Assembly (NCBI GenBank): GCA_001465935.1
Contig: LNKV01000005.1
Span: 434,001-498,000, forward strand
DNA from: Clarireedia homoeocarpa
Taxonomy: Eukaryota; Ascomycota; Leotiomycetes; Helotiales; Rutstroemiaceae
Reading direction: 5' to 3'
DNA length: 64,000 nucleotides
Shown here in pieces: positions 54,406-64,000 of this stretch. The notes beneath the pieces were generated by a model. The model searched no databases and was not told the DNA's origin. It was given only the letters and a program-made list of their open reading frames with translations. The stretch's first letter is position 1, and each line of letters opens with the position of its first letter. Both the position numbers and the translations under genes were made by a program.

Positions 54406-55483
54406 AGCCCCAAGCCTACCCAGTAGTCCACCAGCTACTTGACTTTACTTACCTCTATCACTCAAATGCAGAGCACCCAATACACTACACTGCACTTATA
54501 CAATCGCCCTTTGAAACCCCCTCCTCCCCTCCTCCAACTATACCCGGCCAGCAAGTCTAGAGACCTATATCCTAGTATCCTTCTATACGTACAAAGCCTA
54601 GCCATCTCTTTGCTGAACTCACTACAAGATACAGTATCTCACCCCGTACTTCTATCACTGCCATCTCTCAGGTTCCTTTCGAACACAAAGCAGCTTTGCA
54701 GTATGTCACAATTTCACGCTGCCAAGTGGTGATCTTGATGTAATTAACCAACTGCACTGTATAAAGCTCACACTCACACTCATGCAGACGCCTTCCCATC
54801 CCTTAATAAATTTGCATCATACTTCCCAAACATCTTTTGCACTCTACTCACCTACCCATCCTTTCCAGCACTCCTTCATCTTCTTATTCTCTACTTGTGG
54901 GTTGGTTGACTTCTTAACCGTGGCACCAAGAATCACTCAAAGATCACCAGGTGATTCTGTGCTTGGTTCAGGTAAGTCTGATTCTTCTTAAACTATGGGC
55001 TTTGAGCAAGACTGAATAGGCCTGCTACATAAAGCTAGCTAAATCTCTGAATGGCCTCATTTTGGTCTAACGGTCATATTACGGTCCCGTGCAGTACGAT
55101 TGAATAACTTCTGTAGTCTCTTCCGTAGTCAATTGAATCTCATCCCAACACTGCTATCTCTCTATCGAGAAAAGATAGGGTAGCACATAGGAACATGAAA
55201 TAGATATACAAACAATGAGAAGCCGTAGCTAATGCATAACATATAGAACTAAACATGGTATCATTCTTTTATTCTTTTCCCCTTTCCTCGACTATGCTTG
55301 ACCGCTACGCGCCAAGCTGCTCTATTCCATTCCATTCCGGCATTATTTGATTCCATGCTATTGCTACATCCAACCAGGTTGATCAAAACAATACAGACAG
55401 CGGATATCGTGAAAACCATCTCCCATCTTATTTCATCCCAATTTACCCCTCTTCCTTATTTCATCCATGCTTTTCACACCCCT
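54406..55483. other. Intergenic, 3' side of Aquarius gene
   Basis: C/T-rich, no gene recognised. Part may be decayed internal sequence of the LTR pair. Confidence 0.5.
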
Positions 55484-58400
55484 TCACTCAACATCCACAT
55501 CCACGTCAACATCCTCATCATCCTGCACCACCTCCTCCGTCTCAAACTCCTCACCCACGAACCCCCCATCCCTCTCCTCATCATCCACATCCCCTACAAC
55601 CCCCTCCTCCTTCACCACCTCTAGCTCCGCCCCTTCAGCCAACCCTCTCTCCCTCCTAACCATCTCCACCTTCGCCTTCGTCATCTCAAAAACATACTGT
55701 CCTAAATGTTCCACCCCGACCATCTCCGTCTCTCCTTCTACATTGGGACCTTCCCCTTCCTCCTCACTCACCTTCCTCTCCTGGCAAGGCCACAACTCCC
55801 CTGTAACCAACATCAACTTGTCCGGTCTCTTTAATAATATATCGAACGCTTGTCTCAACTCGAAACACGATTCGAAGACTTCTCTGCGGCCGAGAATATA
55901 CAGACCGAGTCTTGCGCGAGAGAGAGCGACTGTGAGACGACGGATATCACGGAGGTAGCCGACGCGGGTGGTGCGGGTTAGGGAAAGGATTACATCTGGG
56001 TATTTGTTAATTATATTATTGTGAAAGGGAAGGGTGGATATGTAAAACATACAATCATTCTGTTCACCCTGGTATTTATCCACCGTGGTAACAATCTTCG
56101 GCAATCCAAAAATCGGATTCTTAGCACATCGATGCGCCAAAACATCTCTAATTAAGGCACGCTGACCGGCATAAGTCGTCAGAATGCTAATCTTACTAGC
56201 TGGATAGCCGAGTAATCGCATATATTGATAGATAGCAACAGCGTATTCGGCCTCTCCCAAATTTTGGATGAAGTGAGGAGTAGGCTCTGATTCGCCTTTG
56301 CCCTTGTAGTCTGGAACTTGGATAAATTGGTAATCGTATTTGAAACCGGCGTTAGCGGTGAGATACTCAGGGACGGTGGTGACGATGGGGAGATTTGAGA
56401 GATTATCGTAACGCCAGGAGTAGAGGGCTGCGATAGAAGGACGGGCACGGCCCTGTTGGTTGAGGTTGATAGTCGGAACGCCGAGACGGACGAGTCGGGA
56501 GAAGAGAGACTGTTCAAGGTTGGCATAGTGTCGGAATGCAAGGTTTTGAATTACGGGGGAGTTTTGAAAGTGATCACCACAAAGGACGACACGTTGTAAA
56601 GGTGTACCGCCATTCTTCGGGTTTTGTAATGCCATGGGGATAAAGTTTTCTATTTCGGTGATTTGAGCAGCTTCTTCCATGACTACATTGTCATAGTGGA
56701 AGCCGAGTGAAGAGATTTCGCGCCTCCTCATGGCAGCGTGTGTAGAAGTCATTGCGATGATACGTGCTTCGTTAGTGAGCAAATAATTGGCCTTGTCTCG
56801 ATCACGTCTCAGGATCTCAAATGGCCGGACATCTTCCAGCTCAGTGAAAATCTTGATAATATGAAAATAACATCCATTGGCGATATCAATAACGGCGTCT
56901 TTGTCGGCACCAGGAGGGAAAAGTGGCTGGGGAGCATTTGAGAAGTAATAGTGGAAGGGAAAGGCTGAGACAATGTCTTCTGCCGTTAAATCAGGAGACT
57001 TCAGAACTTCTTGGAATCTTGCCCAAGCTGGCACGACATAGACAGAGTTGAAGTATCCAGCAGTTTCAGCGGAGCTCCCGTGGGCGCCGGGGGCACCGAA
57101 ATTGGCAGCGAGTCGATCGACTTCCCTAAGGTAACCATCTCGGTTCTCCAGGAAAGATTCGACACGCCCATGTTTACTGAAGTTTGACTCGGTGTCTAAC
57201 TCCTCCTCGCCATGACCCAGCCGTAGAAGATGTCTCTCATCAATGTCCAAAGCGACGATCTTCTGGAAGAGTTGGTTTAACGCTTGATTGCTATGTGCAA
57301 TGAGAAGAGTTCGTTGATTAGGAAAGTTATGATACAAGTTATTGATGATTTGAGTCGCGACATCGGTCTTTCCCGTTCCAGGAGGACCAACGATAACAGT
57401 TAGACCAGGCTGTGTGCCAGAGATAATTGCCTCAACTTGAGCAGGCGTAAATCGGACCTGGTTCAACCTAGGAGCATCCATGGGGTATGGCCCTGTACTG
57501 GGAGGCTTATAAGAAGAGACTTGGACAATATGAGGTTCCTGTTGGATTGTAGGCTCAGCATCCCTTCTCCTTTTCTTTGTGGGTCTCGCGGATGTCTCAA
57601 CAGCTTTTGGTACAGTTTGTAAAACATATGGCGGTCCAAAGCTACCGGCGGCATCGTCACTGGGCTCGATAGTCCTGCCAGGTAAGCTTTCGACGAGATG
57701 TTGCCAATCGAGAAATGTGTCTCTGTAATCGACCTTTTTGAGTTGATTCGAGAGGTGCGTATAAGTGGCTCCGGCAGGATCACCATAGCCAAGAAAGACC
57801 TCATGAAGCCAAGAAGCCAGGGGAACATCCGATAATGTTAAGCTTCGAATAGACTCCAAGATTGGCTTGAAGTTGTTCTCCCGTCCTCTTCGACGCATAA
57901 CTACGTTCATGGTTTCGTAGATGTCTGGTTTACCCCTATCGACACGCTCTTTGTCTTCTTTATACATAGCCGCATCAAGTCTTATTTGAAGCCGTCGCGA
58001 TCCAGCGCGAACGTTGCCATTGATCTGGCCGTTGTAGTTCATCAATGAGCGCCCTCGATCATCCAGCACTTGCATAACTTCAGCTGCCCGGAGATGTCTC
58101 AATCCGATCTTTTGTGCATCAGAAGGAGCTGCGCCTCCGTTGGCTATCATTTCCGAATCGTCTGGTGCTTTCACTGCGAGCAGAAAGACTACGTCGTCTG
58201 GTCTCAGTGTATCCCATTCCCGACGGACGTGTTCATTCATACGGCTGACATCAATAGTAATCTCAGCTCGAACAATTGCTGGTTTGTCGTCACCGACAAG
58301 AGGGGGGACTACTTCTAAAATGCTTTGCAATTGTCAGTACTAGTAGCAACATGATCTAGGAGCACTTACGAAGGTTTTTTTGTAGGTAAAGCCATCTTAG

Positions 58401-60084
58401 AGAACCCTTCAAAGGTAGTCTGACCTGTTCGGCCAGCGACTGGTCGAAGTCGCTTGATAGCATCCTCAACGTCCCTTCTGATTTCGTAGAATGACTCACA
58501 TCGATGGAGGATGAACGAGCGCCACAAGAAATCACCAACCGTAAGGTACTGTAGGTTAAGCTTAGGAATCGCCAAAGGCCGAGAGCCATCATAATTGTCG
58601 TTCCTCAAAAGAGTCCGTTCGAAGAGGGTGTTCTCCGTGGGGAGAATGCTTAGATCACGTGCAGTCTCCTGGAATGTTTTGCGCTTTTCGTGCGTGGAAA
58701 GCAAGACCTCAGTGAGGAATTGGCGGTCAGCAACAACCTTTGCGGACGGCGGGAAAGATGTACGAAGGCTAAGTAGCTCACAGAGCTCACTAAGCTCAGC
58801 ATCTGTGAGAGATTGTAAGTGACCTTCGAGTTCCGTCCGCTTGTCGATGGAGGCATAATTGGACAGAGCCAAGATGGTAAGTTTGTCTTTGAAATGCTTC
58901 AATGCAGTTCTTTGTAATATCGCTAAGGTTGCACAATGTCGATCATATGCTTCTGTACGGCTATGCTGAATGCCTGTGTGGTCATCTATAGCAAAGTATG
59001 TATAATGCTTGAGCAAAGCATATAGATCCCGCAGAAGTCCATTCTCCTCATCGTTGAATGCTGGAGATAACCTGATAGCTGGAAGCGTATGTAGATCCTG
59101 TAGGAGGGTATTTACATATCTTCTTGTTGGTAGCTGACTCTGAAGATCTGATAAGAATTCAATAAATCTTTCGCAATATTGGACATTCTCTGGACCACAT
59201 GTCAGTATATAGAAGAATCCTGTGCTTTGCTTGTACATACCAGCTTTGGCTTTTTCGGCATAAAGTTGATTAAAGAAATCCACAACAAGAGTAAATAACC
59301 ATGAGCGCTCGAATCTAAGTCGAGCTTTTGTGGGCTCATCAGCAGCGTCATAACGTTTCGCAGCAGCTCTCCAAGCCTTCTTCAGTTGTACTGTATGATC
59401 AAGTATCTTGTCCCGTTTCTTTTCGCTGGAGAGGTTGTGCCATATCGAAATTGATACCAAAGGAGCACATTCCTTCCTTACCATGCCGCTATCCAAAGAT
59501 TGAAAGGAACTGATTACGAATGATAACAGGTGTGTTCGAATCGTCGCAGAAAGTGTAATGTCCAAAGTCATGGATAAAATCCGTCGAAACAGGGTGGAGA
59601 AGTCGGCTGTATTGTCCGTAAATATGTCTATGACCATCAGCTGGAGTTCTTGAAATGTGATCGATCCTACTCACCCCATGTTGGCAGATGTTCTCGAGTC
59701 TTAACATTCGTAATCAGGACTATAAGTAGTATGTGGAAGTTCGAAGCATCTTCGGAGTAGCCAGGCCAAAGGTAGCTATTGAATATCAGCCTTGGAATTC
59801 GCATTGATTGGAAGCGACACAACATACTTCTCAAGGACGTGCAAATTCTCCAATTCAAGAAGAGATCTAAATGGGAAACCTTCTTGCTCTAAAACATCCC
59901 AAATTTCCGTTTTCAAAACATCCTGCTTGACCTTGACTTTGGCGGCTTTTTTCGAAGGCTTCAACCAATGCTTCGCGGCCAATTGCGCAAATGAGCTTTC
60001 GTTCTGCACTTCATCCGCCGCAACAACCCCCATAGCTTCTTCCTTAACATTCGCCTGGCCTCTGCCTTTCGTCCTCGGAGCCAT
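55484..60084 (-). CDS. AQR: Aquarius / Cwf11 intron-binding spliceosomal helicase
   Basis: Five exons (60084-59828, 59775-59675, 59627-58370, 58322-56053, 55995-55484) encode 1465 residues. Superfamily 1 helicase motifs: Walker A GPPGTGKT at 851-858, MEEAAQ (motif II variant) at 1087-1092, VTTVDKYQGEQND (motif V region) and ALSRARLGLYILGR (motif VI). The N-terminal half has the Aquarius signature NYLWPGYSEDASNFHILLIV and EHLPTWDIF. It binds the intron in the catalytic spliceosome and links splicing to snoRNP and mRNP assembly in the nucleus. The start at 60084 is the first ATG after the splice-consistent frame. The last intron (57 nt) is in frame with no stop. The C-terminus is very acidic (DDEDVDVDVDVE). 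Divergent to THO1. Confidence 0.95.
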
Positions 60085-60362
60085 GGTTGCCTTTTCACTG
60101 TTGACTGGCAGTTCACACTGCGCGCGTCTTGTCGCGTTTGAGCCCTGTGGCCATCCAAATATTTTTGTGAAGTAATTTGTCACGTGATGCGGCCATTGAC
60201 CGTGTCAAATCGAGTTCAACGGCGCGATAACTCAGTTCTAGCTTCGAAGCAAGCTCTCCACAGAATACTTTCACGCGACGATTGATCGATCACCAACAAT
60301 CGCCGACTATAGATCCTCCCTGCGCCAATACAAATAGTCTCGTAGAGACGTTTTATCGTAAT
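60085..60362. promoter_or_regulatory. Divergent promoter, Aquarius / THO1
   Basis: Only 278 bp lie between the two start codons. There is no TATA box, which suits constitutive housekeeping genes. cttcgaagc (60242-60250) is a short palindrome. Both products act in nuclear mRNP assembly. Confidence 0.6.
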
Positions 60363-63123
60363 ATGGCTGTCAGTATGGAGGGTCATGGTGTACCGGCGGT
60401 GGATTCAACTGCGCAATTATTGTTGGAGATGTTAAGACAGGCTGAATTGGCGAAGCAAACGAGCACTGTAGAGCCGCCATTGAGCAAGAACGATCTCGGA
60501 GATTTGTGGGCACAATTCGACTCGATATTCAGCGATGCGACGACCTTAGAGACGAAGAAGCGCGGCCAGTATGCCATCATCGAAACAGCTGCTCGAGATA
60601 CCTTCAACGACTTACTGGTAAGCCTTCTACCAGTTCGAGCGCTAAACACAATCTGACGACCCATAGGCCTCCACTTCTATCGAAACCCCTGCGTTTGTTA
60701 AGCTATGGAACCTTCTCGATATCATCTCTATTCTATCTGACGACGAGCAATGCGAACCCGCACTGCTGTTCTGGCTGGTCGAGGAATTACTGGATAGCCA
60801 AACGATCGCTGGATGTCGCAAGATATTTGATTACCTCGAGTCACGACGTGAGAAGATAACGGCGAAGCACTTTGCGCAAAAAAATTTGGTAATTCTACGG
60901 AGCTGCAATGAACTCCTGCGACGGCTGTCTAGGGCCGAAGACACGGCTTTCTGTGGTCGCGTATTTATTTTCATGTTCCAAAGCTTTCCCCTCGGCGACA
61001 AGAGTTCTGTCAATCTTCGCGGCGAGTATCATGTCGAAAATGTCACCTCTTTCGATGCCCTGCCGCCTAACGTGGGCGACCCAGAGAGTATGGATGTGGA
61101 CTCGGTGAGCAGTTCGAATGCGACACCTGCTAACGGTCGATTGAGTACGCCAAAGCCATCAGACGATGGATCTTCGGCCAAGGGTACGGCATCGTCGAAG
61201 CGTGAACCACCAATGAAGCCTGATGAGTTATACCCTATATTTTGGTCACTACAACAGAGCTTTAGTCAGCCGAAGAAGCTCTTTGATGGGACACATTTTG
61301 CAGAGTTCAAAAAGGGACTCGGAGCTACAATGGTCATGTTCAGATCTGTTCAGCATGAGAACTCCGGACGACCAGCAGTGAAGTCCGTAGATGACACCAA
61401 GAAGGGAACGAAGAGAAAGCGTGGGCAAGGCGACGATGATTTGGCTAATTCTTTTAATCCAAAGTATCTTACAAGTAGAGACTTGTTCGAGTTGGAGGTA
61501 GGTCTACGTCGCCCCGCTACAAGGAATTGTCCTACTAATTGGCGCACAGATTAGTGACCTGTCATTTCGAAGGCATATCTTGGTTCAAATTTTGATCATT
61601 ATGGATTTCCTTCTTTCACTTAGTACTAAAGCCAAAGAGAAACTTGCAAAAGCCTTGCCGGATAATCCAAACAAGTCAGTCATGTATGCAGACCAGACGC
61701 TCAGCGAGGAAGATGTAAGTTGCGCCATGACAGCCGTGCCTTACCCTCAGTGACTAGCCTAATGAAACACAGACAAAATGGGCGCTGGATATGAAGAAGT
61801 CGATTGCGGATTACTTGAAACAAGGTTCAGATGGTGCTTTCTTCTACCGGATGATCGAAACTGTTTTGTCTAGAGACAAGAATTGGGTCCGGTGGAAGAT
61901 TGAGAATTGTCCTTCCATAGGCAGACCAAGTGTATCACCTGATGACTTTGTCGCCGCCAAAGCTTCGGCTCGCAAAGTGACGATGAACAAAAGATTACGA
62001 CCGAACCCGCTAGGGTCTCTGGATCTCAAGTTCCTCGCTGAGAATGATGTTCAGGCTGGCCTCGAAAGGCTAAAGAAGCCGGAGCGCTACCATGTGCCCT
62101 CAGTAAAGAGTTTCAAAAGCAAGATTGAGCTCGATGATATGGACATTGAGATGGCTCGAGACGAAGAATCGAAGAATGCAGCTATCGAGGCCAAGGCAAG
62201 CAAGTGCTGGAGAGCATTGCGTATTGCCAGCGCCACGAAACTCGTTGCCTTTGACAAAATCGAGCGCTCGGACACTATTGACGAGATCTTTAAAGATGAC
62301 ATCAAGCCAGAGGAGGCAGTTACAGCGGCAGATGAGGATTTGGATGGCGAAGAGTCTACCTTTCCGGACGACCGTCGGCCGATTGTCATTACTGGGCCGA
62401 GCGGTGTAGGCAAAGGCTCATTAATAAAGAAGCTCATAGAAAAACATAAGAAAGTCTTCAGTGCAAAAATTACGCATACTACTCGGCCACGGAAAGATGG
62501 CGAACTGAATGGACAAGAATATTTTTTTGTGGGCAAAGATGAGTACAACAACATGCGGGATGAAGGCGACTTTCTCGAGTATGGTCATTTCAACGGGCAT
62601 GATTATGGCACTAGCAGGAAGTCAGTGGAAGGGATAATAGCACAGGATAAGATACCTGTCATGGAGATGGACGCAAACGTAAGTTTGAAATTTAGTTTAG
62701 ATTGAAACATGCATTGACGCTTCGTTCTAGGGTATACAACAACTCAAAGATAAAGGTTTTGCATCACGCTTCATTCGGCTCAATCCTCCACATATCTCAG
62801 ACTTGCAAATGCGTCTAGAAAGTCGGGGGACTGATACTGGCGACGAGATACAAGCCAAAATGGAAGCTGCCAAAACGGACCTTGACAGTGAACCAGTGGA
62901 AGGATTTTATGACAAGGTCTTTATTAATGATGATCTTGAAGCAACTTATGAGAGCCTGGAGAGATATATTTTCAGCAAGGAGGAAGAGGAAAGTCGAAGT
63001 AATGAGGAGCAGCCAGCACAGACAGATGTCGAAATGAGTCAGGGAGGAACAGGAGATGAGCCGCAGCAAATGGAGGAATCTACACAAGCGGCAAACATTA
63101 CCGCCTCGATAACGGAAAGTTGA
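60363..63123 (+). CDS. THO complex subunit 1 fused to guanylate kinase
   Basis: Five exons (60363-60617, 60667-61497, 61550-61714, 61773-62678, 62731-63123) encode 849 residues. Residues 1 to about 560 are a THOC1/Hpr1 domain (PF11957 type): IETPAFVKLWNLLDIISILS, SCNELLRRLSRAEDTAFCGR, RVFIFMFQSFPL, MKPDELYPIFWSLQQSF and KNWVRWKIENC. Exon 4 runs without a stop or splice site through an acidic linker (EEAVTAADEDLDGEEST) into a complete guanylate kinase: P-loop GPSGVGKGS at 625-633, HTTRPRKDGELNGQEYFF, DFLEYGHFNGHDYGTS, MEMDANGIQQL and RGTDTGDEIQAKM. GMP-binding residues look kept. THO1 is nuclear, while GMP kinase is normally cytosolic. The C-terminal tail is acidic. The function of the kinase part is inferred. 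Confidence 0.9.
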
Positions 63124-63644
63124 TAGACAAGAGCTCAGCACGGGATGACATTAAATTTATTGGTCTTCAAGCAGCACTTATCACCACATCGTCTTATCTA
63201 ACCCAAGCGATTGTGGGGATTGTAATATATGCGTCTCAAGCCAAAGTGGCATTTCATCTTAATACATTGATCTTATGATCGGTCATATCGACAGCGCAGA
63301 TAACTAGATGATACCAGGACACACTACTATTAAATTGCAGCTTGCAAGCATAGACAGCAACACGAGTCCATAATCAGAAAATGGCATTACATAAACCAGG
63401 AGCGGACCCAAAAGAACTCCTGAGCTGATGTGGTTAATCATGGACTGAAATGTACTCAGCAATATATAGTTATATTTTTGCTATCAGATTCACATGTCAG
63501 GTCTTCGATGTCAAGAATAAAATCATAAATAGAAGTGAAAACGATAGCTACAAAAACCCTCCATTATTGAAACAATCTGACCTTAGCTTTATGCTTATAC
63601 CTCGTGGCCAACGATAGTATGATTCAATGAAACATATCTATCCT
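63124..63644. other. Intergenic, THO1 3' flank
   Basis: No gene recognised between the THO1-kinase stop and the ankyrin gene stop. Confidence 0.5.
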
Positions 63645-64000
63645 TCATGCTGGACCAGCTTTGCCTGCCTCGAGCAATAATTTAACTGTGCCTTCCCTGT
63701 GGAATTCGGTAGCTATTGATAACGCTGTATTCCCATCTACCCTCCTCAAATTGGGATCAGCGCCTTTTTCAAGCAGCAACTTGACTGTATCTTCGTTCCC
63801 CCATCTAGCTGCCTCTATCAATGCCGTTTCCCCCTTTACATTCTTCCAGTTAGGATCAGCGCCTTTTTCAAGTAGTAACTTGACTGTATCTTCGTTCCCC
63901 CATCTAGCTGCCTCTATCAATGCCGTTCCCCCCTTTACATTCTTCCAGTTAGGATCAGCGCCTTTTTCAAGCAGCAACTTGACTGTATCTTCGTTCACCC
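63645..64000 (-). CDS. Ankyrin-repeat protein, C-terminal part (5' cut by window)
   Basis: The visible 118 residues are about three and a half ankyrin repeats of 34 residues: NEDTVKLLLEKGADPNWKNV then KGGTALIEAARWG, repeated, and ending LSIATEFHREGTVKLLLEAG and a stop at 63645. Successive 102-bp units at about 63750-63851, 63852-63953 and 63954-64000 differ at only a few bases, an unusually high DNA identity. Ankyrin arrays like this often end fungal STAND/NLR-type proteins, but the N-terminal part is outside the window, so the class cannot be told. The last repeat before the stop is more diverged, as is common for a capping repeat. Confidence 0.85.
   Translation of the reverse strand, partial: VNEDTVKLLLEKGADPNWKNVKGGTALIEAARWGNEDTVKLLLEKGADPNWKNVKGETALIEAARWGNEDTVKLLLEKGADPNLRRVDGNTALSIATEFHREGTVKLLLEAGKAGPA

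Noticed and set aside
1..64000. CRISPR arrays, operons or bacterial-type signals
   Set aside because: The spliced genes and fungal families show a eukaryotic chromosome. No regularly spaced repeats were seen.

Overview
The window comes from a filamentous ascomycete (Pezizomycotina). The evidence is short introns of about 45-90 nt with fungal branch points, fungal-only families such as the GH71 mutanase with CBM24-like tail and the fused ADE2, and dispersed LTR remnants. The general look suggests a leotiomycete, but that is inference only.

Layout. 0-3 kb: a solo-LTR fragment, a coding remnant and a Golgi-type O-fucosyltransferase-like membrane protein. 3-9 kb: a long gene-free stretch with pyrimidine-rich microsatellites, then a large disordered conserved fungal protein. 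9-13 kb: ADE2 (AIR carboxylase) with a solo LTR 171 bp upstream of its start, then an AT-rich relic. 13-20 kb: an unassigned protein with a SUMO-interaction-like motif, two decayed related membrane-protein sequences, a second intact solo LTR, and an NmrA-like reductase. 20-23 kb: an ALR/MNR2-type CorA Mg2+ transporter. 24.9-32.6 kb: an accessory block with four intact and one broken member of a fast-diverging small-protein family, two of them sharing a possible zinc-binding head, plus a Cys/Arg-headed coiled-coil protein. 33.6-50.5 kb: four carbohydrate-active enzymes (GH105, GH55, GH71, GH5) interleaved with housekeeping genes (NEDD8, Elongin A, THOC7, TBCA). 51.5-53.2 kb: a sphingoid-base kinase. 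53.7-54.4 kb: a pair of related LTRs. 55.5-63.1 kb: Aquarius/Cwf11 divergently paired with a THO1 gene whose reading frame continues into a complete guanylate kinase domain. 63.6-64 kb: the end of an ankyrin-repeat gene with nearly identical repeats.

Three genes (THOC7, THO1, Aquarius) act in nuclear mRNA packaging and splicing, and Elongin A acts in transcription. The glycoside hydrolases indicate growth on plant pectin (GH105), cellulose or related beta-glucan (GH5), and fungal or plant beta-1,3- and alpha-1,3-glucans (GH55, GH71). The most unusual items are the THO1-guanylate kinase fusion, the 24.9-31.2 kb paralog cluster, and the solo LTRs with perfect target-site duplications. Exon coordinates were joined by hand from splice consensus, frame and family conservation. 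No transcript data were available.
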